A stretch of 64,000 nt of DNA from Elephas maximus indicus (lineage: Eukaryota; Chordata; Mammalia; Proboscidea; Elephantidae): contig NC_064830.1 of assembly GCF_024166365.1 (NCBI RefSeq), positions 90,698,968 through 90,762,967 on the forward strand. Direction: 5' to 3'. Every line of letters begins with the position of its first letter. The first letter of the stretch is position 1. Both the position numbers and the translations under genes were made by a program. Under the pieces are notes generated by a model. The model had not been told where the DNA came from and did not search any database. It worked only from the letters and a program-made list of their open reading frames with translations. Shown piece after piece: positions 10,901 to 21,262 of this stretch.

Positions 10901-13451
10901 GGGAGATCAGAAAGGGGCAGTGTCTGGTAGGCATTTGGTCAATAGTGACAGACTGAGTCTCCCCAAACCTTCGTTGTGTCCTACGTGCCTATCCATCATT
11001 CTACATGCCTATGAGGGCCTGAAAAGAAAACTGAGGGCAGGGTCTAGCCCTCAATCCCACAGCGAGTCAGTGGCATGGCCCTCAGCTCCTTCTACTGCAT
11101 TGCCTGCCCAGCCCCCTTGGCAGTGTCCTCTGTGGGCAGCTTCTGAGAGCACCTGGCACCTAGCTTAAAACCCATTCCTGCTCCCTAAACCCTCTCATAA
11201 CCCCCAACACAGACACAAGTCTCAACCTAGGTTACCCCAAGGCCCCACTGATTATGTGTCCCATCATACTCCTAGCCAGAACCTCATCAGGAGGTCCCCA
11301 TGGAACTTCAAATCTATCCATGCCTCTTCTCTCCACAGCCATGAACTATCTACCATGTACGTCAACTTCTCAGCCTCAGAGGAGGAAGAAAGCAGTGTGG
11401 TCAAGCATAGATACCAGGCAAGTGGTGGAGACCCAGGATCTAGGGGTGAGGCAGGGGATGGAGATTAGGGAGAAGTGTGGGGTCTGGCTGTGCCCTCATT
11501 GCTTTCTGTGCAGGTGAGCAACCTGGGGCAGAGGGACCTGCCTGTCAGAATCAACTTCCGGGTGCCCATGGAGCTGAACCAGATGGCTGTGTGGACAGGG
11601 ATAGAGGTCCTTCAACCGCAGGTATTAAGGATTGTGTATGGCTCCTCTTCTAATGCCCTTTACCTGGATTCTCTGTGTTCCTCATGAACCCCTGATGTCT
11701 CCACTGATATGTTTGTTCTTTGTCTTCTCTTAGAATCTGTCCATTCAGTGCTCTTCAAAGAAAATAATGCCCACAGAATCTGACTTCCTGACCCATATTC
11801 AGAAAAATCCTGTGCTGGTAAGAATTGCTTTGCTCTGGCCTCCACTCTAAACCACACACCAGAGGAGTTTAATTACAGGTCTGTGTTACGTTCAGATGGT
11901 CACCTGCTCAATAGCCCTCTTGTATTCAGATGTGGCTGCTTCCTTCAAATCAGACAGTTTAACACTGTCTTCTACCTTCAATCCCATCTTTCTCTGGCCT
12001 GATGCTACCTTTCTGTCCCTAGGACTGCTCTATTGCCGTCTGCCTGTGCTTCTATTGTGATATCCCCTCCTTTGGCATCCAAAATCAACTTGGCTTCATC
12101 CTGAAGGGCAACCTCAGCTTTGGCTGGATCAGCCAGGTGTGTAGAGCCCAACAGCAGAGCCTCTCCCCCAGATTCAGGTGGTACCTGATGTGTCTCTGCC
12201 CACCCTAGATCAGGACATTTTTGAATTTTGAGCCTTCCTCAGAGGCAATTCTCCAGCTTTTCCCCTCTCTTTTGCAGACACTGCAGAAGAAGGTGTTTGT
12301 TAGGAGTGTGGCTGAAATCACATTCGACAGAAAAATGTATTCCCAGCTTCCAGGACAGGAGGCATTTATGACAGCCCAGGTATTGATTGTATGGTAGACA
12401 GTGGCCAGGCTCGTGAAAGGGATCCTGCTGCCTAATTTGTAATTGCTGGGTGGGCATTTGCAAGCCTGGGGGAAGAAGATGAAGGCCTTGAAGCAGGGTT
12501 GTGAAAGGAGAGGAACAAACTGGGGGTTGGCAGAGGGGAGGTGCATGTTGCAAGGGTGTGCAGAATCTGGGATAAGAAAATACCTGGTGCTTTCTGATGG
12601 GGTCATCTCTACTCCAGATTGAGACAGTACTGGAGAAATATGATGTCTACAACCCAATCTTTCTCATCGTGGGCAGCTCTGTGGGAGGCCTGCTGCTACT
12701 GGCTCTCATTGTGGCCACATTGTACAAGGTGAGCATTTTATTCTACCCTTGACACCATCAGCATCAGATCTCACTCTTTCTACAGTGTGGGAACAGCTCA
12801 CTTTAGAGTCAGGCAAGACTGGGGGCACATCCTTGTTGGGTTACTTAATGTGAGAGGCCCCTTCGCACTCATGACACCATCAGTACCTAATTCTTCCCCA
12901 CATTTGTACTTTCCTATCCAATTCTCAGGCTTCCTGTAATCTCTCTACCTTTCTTTTTCACCTCTTTATATAAATATATATATTATATAATATTTATATA
13001 TTATATACATTTATATATATAATATTTATATAAATATATATATTATATATTTCCCTTGATAACTGATTATAATACAAAAACACAGACCTGGGTTTGAATG
13101 TCAACACCACTACTGATTCATCCTATGACCATAGGCAAGTGTTTGGTCCACTCTGGGTCTTGGATTCTTAATCTGGAGGTAATCCTATGCAGTTCACAGA
13201 ATTGTGGTAAAGTCTAAATGACACAATGTGTATAAAGTTTCTAGCACAGTGTGTTGAACATAGTAGGTTTTCCAGAAATGGTGGTCATGTCTAGTCATCT
13301 CTTATCCTCTCTTCCACTGGACTTCCTGGTTTTCTTCTTCCTCCTCCTACAGATTGGCTTCTTCAAACGCCAGTACAAGGAAATGATGGAGGAAGCAAAT
13401 GAAGGGACTTCCCCCCAAAATGGGATATCAAACTCCCTAGTTGACCAATAG
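4917..13451 (+). CDS. ITGAX: Integrin alpha-X (CD11c), exons 15-30, 3' part of gene
   Basis: Integrin alpha-X pairs with beta-2 (CD18) as complement receptor 4 on myeloid cells and binds iC3b and fibrinogen. Sixteen exons are present: 4917-5047, 5167-5324, 5465-5619, 6489-6620, 6707-6780, 6975-7116, 8880-8996, 9079-9158, 9248-9331, 11339-11417, 11514-11621, 11734-11817, 12023-12136, 12278-12379, 12618-12728 and 13353-13451. They total 1770 nt, join in frame, and end in TAG at 13449, giving 589 residues with no internal stop. All have AG acceptors; donors are GT except GC after 11417. The first exon reads [20 protein letters not shown], the end of the beta-propeller; thigh and calf domains follow. 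The call of ITGAX over ITGAM or ITGAD rests on the tail [15 protein letters not shown] and on downstream ITGAD and COX6A2. The signal peptide, I domain and most of the propeller lie off the left edge. Confidence 0.93.
6281..6385 (+). repeat. 5'-truncated AfroSINE with target-site duplication
   Basis: Only the 3' body (GGAAACTCTATGGGGCAG to ATCGACTCGATGGCACTGGG plus a T-rich tail) is present, in ITGAX intron 17. It is flanked by TAGGCATCATTAT at 6270-6282 and TAGGCATTATTAT after the tail, an imperfect target-site duplication. Confidence 0.8.
7505..7705 (+). mobile_element. Old non-autonomous DNA transposon-like repeat
   Basis: In ITGAX intron 20, a 200-bp unit runs from GGCAAACTTTCTATAAAGG to GTAGTTTGCTAACTCC. 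The ends form an imperfect inverted pair (GGCAAACT and AGTTTGCT). The internal text (CCAGATAGTAAATATTTT, TTCCAATAAAACTTC) is that of an ancient mammal-wide medium-reiteration element, probably of the hAT group. The rest of the intron (7117-8879) shows only old, unclassified repeat-like AT-rich DNA; 8560-8680 resembles 45160-45265. Confidence 0.55.
9332..11338. other. ITGAX intron 23, no other gene seen
   Basis: About 2 kb between exons 23 and 24. It holds a weak MIR-like stretch near 9480-9600 and 10190-10260 but no young transposon. Open frames at 10256-10864 are GC-rich chance frames with no recognisable product. Confidence 0.5.
11339..11417 (+). CDS. ITGAX: ITGAX exon 24 with GC splice donor
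   Basis: This calf-domain exon begins by completing a Ser codon and ends ...KHRYQ. Its donor reads CAG|GCAAGT, so the intron 11418-11513 is of the rare GC-AG class with otherwise perfect donor consensus. The next exon starts at 11514 with [11 protein letters not shown], so the frame requires this junction. No GT donor nearby would keep the frame. The exon is otherwise intact. Confidence 0.85.
12618..12728 (+). CDS. ITGAX: ITGAX exon 29, transmembrane segment
   Basis: The exon encodes the short juxtamembrane stretch [13 protein letters not shown] and a single helix rich in Leu, Val, Ile and Gly ([18 protein letters not shown]). The next exon opens with the GFFKR clasp that holds integrin alpha and beta tails together in the resting state. 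The acceptor is CTCCAG and the donor GTGAGC. Confidence 0.93.
12960..13052. repeat. AT-rich TATA microsatellite-like tract
   Basis: In the last ITGAX intron, about 90 bp of nearly pure A/T consists of TATATAAATATATATATTA-type units that repeat imperfectly at 12968 and 13025. It may form cruciform structures and is likely length-variable. Confidence 0.85.
13080..13275 (+). repeat. MIR-like SINE fragment
   Basis: Contains the MIR-type order of ACCTGGGTTTGAATGTCA, GACCATAGGCAAGTG, CTGGGTCTTGGATTCTTAATCTG and a trailing AGCACAGTG. It sits in the last ITGAX intron just before the polypyrimidine tract of exon 30. Confidence 0.6.
13353..13451 (+). CDS. ITGAX: ITGAX last exon, cytoplasmic tail
   Basis: Starts after CTACAG and encodes [18 protein letters not shown] followed by a short tail ending SLVDQ and TAG. 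The GFFKR motif is intact. The last dozen residues differ from the human tail, as is common for this fast-evolving end. Confidence 0.92.
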   Translation: MGFFKRQYKEMMEEANEGTSPQNGISNSLVDQ

Positions 13452-13800
13452 CAACTCTTGCTCCTACTTCCTGTTCTCCTTTGGACCTGCTGTCCTCTCA
13501 GAGAATTTCTGGTCCTCTTACTCTCAGCTAAGCCAAACCCAAGGGGGAAGAAATATTCCCCATGAAGGAGGTTGGGACCAGGCTGCATTCTCTTTTTAGA
13601 AACCTTGCCTGGGAAGGGCCATTCATCTTGTCAAAGCTCCAACTAGAAACTCCCACCACAGAGTCCCTGCTGTGCCCTGCTATGGGTTTTGGCTTGGAAT
13701 TTCTGCCTAGAAATACATGGACCATAGCCCTAGATCCCAGTCTCCCTCCTTGTACTAGTCACTAGTGATATTTATAAAATAAAGCACTGAACAAACCACT
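13452..13800 (+). terminator. ITGAX: ITGAX 3' UTR with AATAAA
   Basis: About 330 nt after the stop codon, AATAAA lies at 13778-13783 followed within 20 nt by a CA-rich stretch (AACAAACCACTCG), a plausible cleavage site. No repeat interrupts this UTR. Confidence 0.75.
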
Positions 13801-14935
13801 CGTCTTCACGCATCTTCAATGGCTCCCTGTTGCTTTCAGGATAATGTCCGAACTCTCCAGCCTGGTGTTAGAAGTCCAATTTATGCTCTGTGCCTCCGTT
13901 CCATCCTTGTTTCCACTAAAATACAGTCAGCATTGGGTCTTAGCTTCATCTTGGAAATCTCAGCCCAGATTTCCCAAACTGAATTGGGAATGAACTGTCT
14001 GCACACTGGAACTCATAACCCTGCTTCCCCCACATTAGTCTGCATTGCTGGCTAGCCGGGAAGAGTGTCCCCTCACCAGGGGCATTGCCCCAATGCTACC
14101 GTAGCTCAGTCAGTTCCAGGGCCTCTCAGAGGTCAGAAGAGGCTCAGGCTACTTTCTTTCTCTTTTTTTTTTTTTCTGAGGCTCCAAGTATATGAAAACA
14201 ATGAAAGAATGTCAGAAAATGATTACTAAAAAATGTGCATTTTAAATGTTTGCATTAACAATCTTGTGTGTACATTTTTGGGAAATAAGTCAAAGGTTTA
14301 AATTAAGGGTCTTTATGGTTGTGAGTCCTGGACAGTGACCTTGGTCTCTGTCCCCTTACTATAGTGGTGGACCCTGGCCAGCCCTGAAGCCTGGGGCCAG
14401 GACAATACAGTTTAACCAGAGTGGTGGCATAAACATCCCTATGTTGAGGGTAACCTGACTTCTTAATCTGCTCACTCCATTCTTAGGGCTGTGGGAAGCT
14501 GATGGGGCTGGTGGTGCAGTGGAAACAAAAGGATAGAGAAGGGCTAGCCCGGTGGCTCTTCTCCCAGATGGAGTGAACCAATACACAGGTGTTTCTTACA
14601 AACACTGGGATGTGTTAAAGGAGACTTTGGTTATATATGGATAGCGATTGGAGAGCTCTTTGTAATCCCATGTCAGGGACCTGTTGTACCCATTGAGGTG
14701 ACCACCGATCCCAGCATAAAGCTCATCAATGCCTGGGACTGAGCTGGGGCTCAACACATGACCGACTGTTCCCTGCCCTGGAAAGATCTCACTTTTGCTG
14801 CCACCACCAAGGAACTCAGGAAGATGAAAGAGGGAAGCAGTCAATCATGTGGTTTGAGGGAAAGGCAAAGCTGAAAAATATCTCTCCCATCAGCTATCTG
14901 CCCTTTGCATTTTGAAGCTTTCAAGTCCCCAAAAC
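13801..14935. other. Intergenic DNA 3' of ITGAX
   Basis: The first 150 bp (GGCTCCCTGTTGCTTTCAGGATAATGTCC) resembles an old L2-type LINE end. A 13-nt T run lies at about 14163. No exon, RNA gene or young repeat is recognised in the rest. Confidence 0.5.
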
Positions 14936-15103
14936 CACCAAAACCAAACCCAGTGCCGTCGAGTCAATTCAGGCTCATAGCGACCCTATAGACAGAGTAG
15001 AACCACCCCATAGAGTTTCCAGGGAGCACCTGGTGGATTCAAACTGCTGACCCTTTGGTTAGCAGCCGTAGCACTTAACCACTACACCACCAGGATTTCC
15101 GCT
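14936..15103 (-). repeat. AfroSINE, short type
   Basis: Minus-strand copy from CAAACCCAGTGCCGTCGAG to the reverse complement of its head (CACTTAACCACTACACCACC). It lacks the GAGAAAGATGTGGCAG insert of the long type. Confidence 0.88.
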
Positions 15104-15290
15104 TTGAGTCCCCAGGAGGACCAATTGCTATGCAGTACCCCTGGGTGAGGCCTCAGAGGATGGAAGACTTTAATAAGAATCCAGCCCTAGAGTGGTGTTT
15201 TTTCCAAAATGTGTTTCATGAACTACTGGTGGTCTTGGGTTTTGGGGGGGCAAGAAAAGCAAGAAACAAATTACATCCATATATCTCACA

Positions 15291-15446
15291 AGGAGCCCTG
15301 GTGGCGCAGTGGTTAAGAGCTCAGGTGCTAACTAAAGGGTCAGCAGTTCAAATCCACCAACTGCTCCTTGGAAACCCTATGGGGCATTTCAACTCTGCTC
15401 TATAGGGTTGCTGAGTCCAGACCAATTCGACAGTACCAACAACAAA
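15291..15446 (+). repeat. AfroSINE, short type
   Basis: Starts GAGCCCTGGTGGCGCAGTGG. The pol III A box (TGGCGCAGTGG) and B box (AGTTCAAATCC) are both readable. It ends with decayed CCAGACCAATTCGACAG. Confidence 0.88.
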
Positions 15447-16023
15447 CAACATATCTCACACATTTGAAACACGAGTTTCACAGAAGTCCTGCTACATCCT
15501 TAATAGTTGTGTCCTTAAAGGCTATGCATGGGCTACAAGGACTGCAGTGGGCTCTTGTCTAACATTCAGGCAACGAGGTGTTATTTTCATGTAATTTTCC
15601 TTTGTGCATTATTGTTTACTTTTATTAAATTTGAATTTTTCAGGGTTGCTATTGTATTGCATTATATCTACTAACCACAAAAATGGATCAATGGCTCAAA
15701 AGGGATTCACTGAAGCATGAAAATTGTGATACAAAAGAAAAATAACTTAATTGCTACAACTTAGAATAACATCATCAAAGTAAATATTGAATGAGATTCC
15801 AGTGCATATATAGCATAGGAATATATGAATGCCGGGATGAGTGACTGTGAGCCAAAAAATTAAAATATGTCTAGAAAATATTATGCCATCTGAAAATTGG
15901 ATTTTATTGGGTCAACTGTCTGTTCCTAGGCCGTTGTCCATTATGAAACTTTGTCAAAGCAAATTCAGGGTGTCGGCTCCAGGCACCAAGACAGATGGCA
16001 AAGCAATATGTTGCATGACCATC

Positions 16024-16538
16024 TGTCTTGGTTACCTAGAGCTACTATAACAGAAATACCACAAGCGAATGGCTTTAACAAAGAGAAATCAATTTTCTCA
16101 CAGTCTAGGAGGTGACAAGTCCAACTTCAGGGTGTTGGCTCCAGGAGAAGTCTCTCTTTCTTTTGGCTCTGGAGGAAGGTCCTTGTCCTCAATCTTCCCC
16201 TGGTCCAGGAGCTTCTCAGGCGCAAGGACCCTGGGTTCAAAGGATGCGCTCTGCTCCTGGTGCTGCTTTCTTGGTAGTATGAGGTCCTCAACTCTCTGCT
16301 AGCCTCCTTTTCATTTTATCTTTTGAGAGATAAAAGGTGGTACAGGCCACACTCCAGTGAAACTTGCTTTACAATGGGTCAGGGGTGTGACCTGGCAAGG
16401 GTGTTACAATCCAACCCTAATCCTCTTTAACATAACAGTACAATCACAAAATGGAGGACAATCACAGAATACTGGAAATAATGGCCTAACCAAGTTACCA
16501 CACACATTTTTGGTGGGGACATAATTCAATCCATGACA
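16024..16538 (-). mobile_element. Solo LTR, ERVL-MaLR-like family
   Basis: Read on the minus strand it begins TGTCATGGATTGAATTATGT and ends AGGTAACCAAGACA, a TG...CA-bounded LTR of about 515 bp. Three further copies of the family lie at 32426, 45272 and 55809. The shared interior includes CTACCAAGAAAGCAGCACC and GACAAGGACCTTCCTCCAGA. No internal coding region adjoins it. Confidence 0.8.
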
Positions 16539-17714
16539 TTCATCCAAAACTGATTAATTTTATCACTAAGTACAGAGAAGACAGCAAAACTACAGTGGCA
16601 TAAATCAAAGTTGTCCTTATAGAAAAAGTAAGTACAAGTCACGTAATTTCCAAGAAGCCTGTAGAACCAACAGTAAGTTTAATGTCTGTATCAGAAGGTT
16701 GCTTTTGGCTACAAGCAACAGGAGATAACAAAACTGGCATAAGGGCATATAAAGGACATTCGCACAACAAGAGGTCCAGTTGAAGTTTGTTGGTTAATTC
16801 AGTGGCTGAACAATGACATTCCGGTGAAGATTCTTTCCAGCTTTCCATTTGGCCATCCTTGTGTGGCTTTTGTCCTTAGACCATCTCCTCATAGTTACAA
16901 GATGGCTGCTCAGGGCATTAAGTCCTCAGATAACTGTGCCCAAAGGCAGGAAGAGCAGTTTCTCCTTATGTCTTTCTTTACCAGGGAGGTAAATCTTTTC
17001 CTCAGAGTCTCCCTTAGGTCTCACTGACCAGGATTGAATCAAATTCCATGCCCTGGATGCACGGAGTACTGAGAAAGTGAGTATCTGCCTAATAGTGGTA
17101 GTTCTGACAGCCAAGAAGGAAATGGCAGGGCTGGTGGCTATTGGGTAGGCCACCCACAGTATGCATGAAGAAATAAGCTGTGAGAAAAATTCCTTTTCCA
17201 AGGAACAACTTGGGCATTGTGTAATGTCAAAGGTATACAGCAGAATAGAAATGACTAACTCTTGTGTGTGGGAGAGTGAACCTATCACTTTTATATTTGG
17301 ATTAAGTCACTGATGTGCAAAGTCTGAATCAGCTCTAGGTTTTTGTGCCTATATGGGAGAGAAGTGCTCGATGAATTTTTGTTTATTGCTGAAAACCTGA
17401 GTAACAGAAAACAAGATTTGGTTGGTTGTTTGTAATTAGGGTTCATCCTGTGAACTGTGGAAAAGTAATGATGGGGCACCGGCCTAAGGGGGCTGATCTA
17501 CATATTGCTTTATTTGCAGAGAACAGTAGGGCAGTTAACAACACACCTCCCCATCTGGACTTAGCACAGAAGGAAAGAGAAAATTGTGAACCTGATTAAA
17601 TCATGGCCACTGGGTTTTCATCTTTTCAATGCTGTGTGGAGAAATAGGCAAGGAGGAGACTAGGTGGGAGCTTTATACACTAAAGCCATGTCAAGAAGAG
17701 AGGTAATTACTTGA
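16539..17714. other. Intergenic DNA, no gene recognised
   Basis: Old repeat-like text is present (for example TACAAGATGGCTGCTCAGGGC near 16900). Minus-strand frames at 16639-16848, 16926-17288 and 17291-17479 have no recognisable domain. Confidence 0.45.
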
Positions 17715-17941
17715 GATTTTTAAAACACAGCTTTACTGAGTTATAAATGACACACAATAAACTGCACATATTTAGAATGTACAATCTGTTAAGTTTTGAT
17801 GTATGTATACACTGGGAAACCATCACCACTATCAGATGGTGAACATACTTACCACCATTGAAAGTTTCCTTGTTGTGTCTTTTTAATCCCTTCCTCCCCC
17901 ATCCCCAGTAACCAATGATCTTCTTTCTGTCACCATAGATT
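17715..17941 (-). mobile_element. Old L1 fragment, left part
   Basis: Antisense L1 3' region with the phrases TTTACTGAGTTATAAATGAC and CACTGGGAAACCATCACCAC. It stops at GTCACCATAGATT and resumes at about 21661 with TTGTCACTATAGATTAG, so it was split by the insertion that fills 17942-21660. Confidence 0.75.
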
Positions 17942-18202
17942 TTTTTAAATAATTTTTTTATTGTTGTTGAGAATATATGCAAAAAATCATACACCAATTC
18001 AAGTTTCTACATCTACAATTTAGTGAGATTGATTACATTCTTCAAGTTGTGCAACCATTCTCACCCTTTTCTGTATTGTTCCTCCCTGATAAACATAAAC
18101 TCACTGCCCTCTAAGGTTCCCATCTAATCCTTGGAGTTGCTGTTGTCAATTTGATCCCATATAGATACATCTTAAAAGAGCATAATGCTCAAGGCAGATA
18201 TT

Positions 18203-18789
18203 TGTCTTAGGCTGGGTTCTCTAGGGAAGCAAAACCAGTAAAGCATTTAAGTATATATAGAGAGAGATTTATATCAAGGAAATGGCTCACATGGTTGTAG
18301 AGGCTGGAACGCGTCAAGCCTGTGGGTCAGAACGGAGGCTTCTCCTGATTCATATAGCCATAGGGGCTGGTGAACTCAAGATCAGCAGGTTGGATAACAG
18401 GGCTCTTGCTCACAGGCTGTGAAGATCGACCAACCCCAAGATTGGCAAGCAAGACCACAATGCTTCTCCTGATTCACATAGCTGCGGGGGCTGGTGAACC
18501 CAAGATCAGCAGGTAAGCTGTTAGCACAAGTCCCAAGAACTGGAGGTCAATTGAACAGGAGCCAGCTTCAGGATCCAGAGCAGGCAAAAGCCAGAACATC
18601 TGCTTATATTTGGATGCAGGCCACACATCCAAGGAAACTCCCTTTCAATTGATTGGCTACTCACAGCAGATCCCATCATGGGGATGATCACATATCATAT
18701 CTCAACAGGTATGTGATAACAACATTATATGACTGCCAAAACACTCAGAATCATGGCCCAGCCAAGTTGACACAATCTTAACCATCTCA
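18203..18789 (-). mobile_element. ERV-L 3' LTR
   Basis: Minus-strand LTR starting TGAGATGGTTAAGATTGTGT and ending CTAGAGAACCCAGCCTAAGACA (reverse complement of 18203-18224). A purine-rich stretch (ACAAGAGGTGG, minus strand) just before it fits a polypurine tract. It contains an internal near-duplication around GCTTCTCCTGATTCA (18338 and 18463). Confidence 0.8.
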
Positions 18790-20612
18790 GGCCACCTCTT
18801 GTCAACTTGGAACCTGTACACATCTCCTTAAACCATACATAATCTCTGAATAAAGACAATTATAAAGTCATACTTGCACCTAATATAGTACAACAAACAC
18901 ACAAGCAAAAATGCACTAGCCCTGTTTACATCTTATGTTTTATCAGTGAATAAAACAAAAATATTCGATGTACACATACAAAGCAGAAATACTTACAACA
19001 ATTACAGTCCTTGTTTCTGCAACTGGTCACATAGCTATAACTGGTGAGCTAACTTCTTCCACCACCCATTCCGTATTCCCTTTGCCCTCAGCAAACACCT
19101 CAGCTGGTTGTGATTCTTTGCCTTCTGGAGTGACCCAAACCTTCATTTCTGAAGGGCCTGGGCCATTAATAGTCATGGTAGAATTGGGTTGCTCTCGTTT
19201 TCCACTGATTTTAATCACAGGTCATGGTAGTACTAAAAGACGCCCAGAGGGATCTTCTGCACTCCCGACATACTCTTCTTTACCTCCATTATGTAATATC
19301 AATCTGATTTCCTCTTGGTAATCAGGATAAATCACACCGACCAGTATGGTAACTCCCTTCTTTGCCTGTTGGTCCAGAGGCATGAGGAGCCCAAAGTGGT
19401 CAGGTGCCATTCTTAGCTTCCAGTTCAATGGAATCAGTGATATGTCTCCAGATGGGACTATTCCTCCCTTTGGAACTAAGACCTCTAGACCTGCAGGGCA
19501 TAAGATCACAGGGACAGGAACCAGAAATCTCGCGAGTGAGTTACTAAGGGTAATAGTGAGTGGTGCCACTCCCATTTCCACTCCTTGATTCCTGAATCCA
19601 CGAATCTTGGCGGTGGGAGAAATAGCACCATATATTAGATGCTGGTTTAGAACATATACAGCCTTCTGGAGAACATTGCCCAACCCTGCAAGGTATTGCC
19701 ACTTACCTGGCATTGTAATTGTGTCTTTAGAAGGCCATTCCATCATTCTATCAAGCCAGCTGCTTCAGGATGATGGGGAACATGTTAAGACCAGTAAATT
19801 TCATGAGCATAGACCCACTGCTGCACTTTGTTTGCTGTGAAGTGTGTCCCTTGATCTGTGGCAATGCTGTGTGGGATACCATGATGGTGGATAAGGCATT
19901 CTATAAGTACACAGATGGTAGTTTTGGCAGAAGCATTATGTGCAAAGAAGGCAAATCTATATCCAGAGTGTCTATTCCAGTAGGAACAAAATGCTGCTCT
20001 TTCCATGATGGAAGTGGTCTAATGTAATCAACCTGCCACCAGGTTGCTGGCTGATCACTTTGAGGGATGGTGCCATACTGGGGACTCAGTGTTGGTCTCT
20101 GCTGCTGGCAGATTGGACATCCAGCAGTAGCTGTAGCCAAGTCGGCCTTGGTGAGTGGAATTCCATGTTTCTGTGTTCATGCATAACCTCCATCCCTGCC
20201 ACCATGGCCACTTTGTTCACGGTCCCATTGAGCAACAATGAGAATAGCTTGGGAAAGAGGATGAGTGGTTTCCACAGAATGCATTATCCTATCCACTTGA
20301 TTGTTAAAATCATCCTCTGCTGAGGTCAACCTTTGGTGAGCATTCACATGAGACACAAACATCTTCACTTCTTTGGCCCATTCAGGGAGGTCTATCCATA
20401 TACTTCTTCCCCATACCTCTTTGCATTAATTTTCCAGCCATGTTCCTTCCAAGTCCCTGACCATCCAGCTAAACCATAGGCCACAGCCCATAAATTAGTA
20501 TACAATCACACATCTGGCCATTTCTCCTTCCAAGCAAAATGAACAAGCAGGTGCACTGCTTGAAGTTCTGCCCTTTGGAAGGATTTCCCTTCACCACTGT
20601 CCTTCAGGGAGG
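18790..20612 (-). pseudogene. ERV-L pol remnant: RNase H, integrase, dUTPase
   Basis: In minus-strand order: an RNase H end (20612 to about 20300, with AELQAVHLLVHFAWK and HVNAHQR), an integrase zinc-finger and core (about 20260-19785, with PICQQQRPTLSP, WWQVDYIRPLP and IATDQGTHF), then an open frame at 19746-19222 covering an integrase tail and a dUTPase-like domain (GLEVLVPKGG, HNGGKEEYVG). An integrase followed by dUTPase is characteristic of the ERV-L group. The frame is broken between blocks. In the dUTPase third motif the expected catalytic aspartate is a tyrosine, and an RNase H aspartate is an asparagine, so the enzymes would be dead even where the frame is open. No gag, protease, RT or 5' LTR is visible here. 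Confidence 0.85.
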
Positions 20613-20619
20613 TATGTTT

Positions 20620-21262
20620 CATTGGCTCAACTGATCCAGGGCACGGACACTAATCAGGTAACAATTATAAGGTTTATTAGGGAAGTAAAAGGTTACAATT
20701 CAAGCTCAGGAACACTCAGGGTACAGTTCTTCCACCAGAACAGCCTCTTCCCAGCCTTGCCGCAGGCAGGACTCTCCCTAGCCTTGGCCCTGCTCAGGCA
20801 AGTGTTACAAAGCTCTTTTAGCTCTGCAGGTAAGTGCTCATAGGCACCCCACTCTGCCAGTAAGCCTCAGCACTAAAGCACTCAGCTTTCTTGCTCTGTG
20901 GGCCGGGAAGCCCACTGTTCTGTCTCCTGCCTGTCTCTCCTGCTGCCATTTCTTTGCACCACTTCTCGTCATCTTCAGTGTTACATCGCTGTCTCTGTCT
21001 CCTAGTTCCAGGAGCTTCTCAGGGCAGGGATCCAGGTCTAAAGGATGTGCTCCACTCCTGGCTGTTCTTTCTTGGTGGTGGTGGGATCCTCTCCTTTTCC
21101 GCCTCTGAGATGCCTCATTTCAAGGCCAGAGGGGTGGCAAAGCGGACCACTCCCCTTGATGGGCCATTATTACCCTATTTGCACAGTCCCACCCATTCGC
21201 TTGGGTGACAGTTACAAGACTATGGCAAGAAAGACCACATGACAGCAATCTATTGCACCGTA
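20620..21262 (-). mobile_element. LTR-like repeat, copy 1 of a two-copy family
   Basis: About 640 bp that aligns with 42515-43175 along its whole length (shared AGGAACACTCAGG/AGAAACACTCAGG, TGTTCAGGCAAG-type text, CACTCCTGGCTGTTCTT, CATTTCAAGGCCAGAGGGG). On the minus strand it carries AATAAACC near one end, as an LTR polyadenylation signal. Part of its interior is distantly similar to the MaLR-like LTR at 16024, so it may be a divergent relative. Confidence 0.6.

Noticed and set aside
10368-11168. Overlapping 114-143 codon frames on both strands in ITGAX intron 23
   Set aside because: Different frames on both strands over the same DNA, no known domain; intronic chance frames.
12205-12657. 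150-codon minus-strand frame
   Set aside because: Antisense to ITGAX exon 28 and its flanking introns, with no recognisable domain.
4917-13451. Naming the first gene ITGAM
   Set aside because: The tail [15 protein letters not shown] and the position just before ITGAD fit ITGAX better; the ITGAM tail is different and shorter.
15300-15370. tRNA-like A and B boxes
   Set aside because: They are the head of an AfroSINE, repeated at many sites in the window, and do not fold as a tRNA gene.
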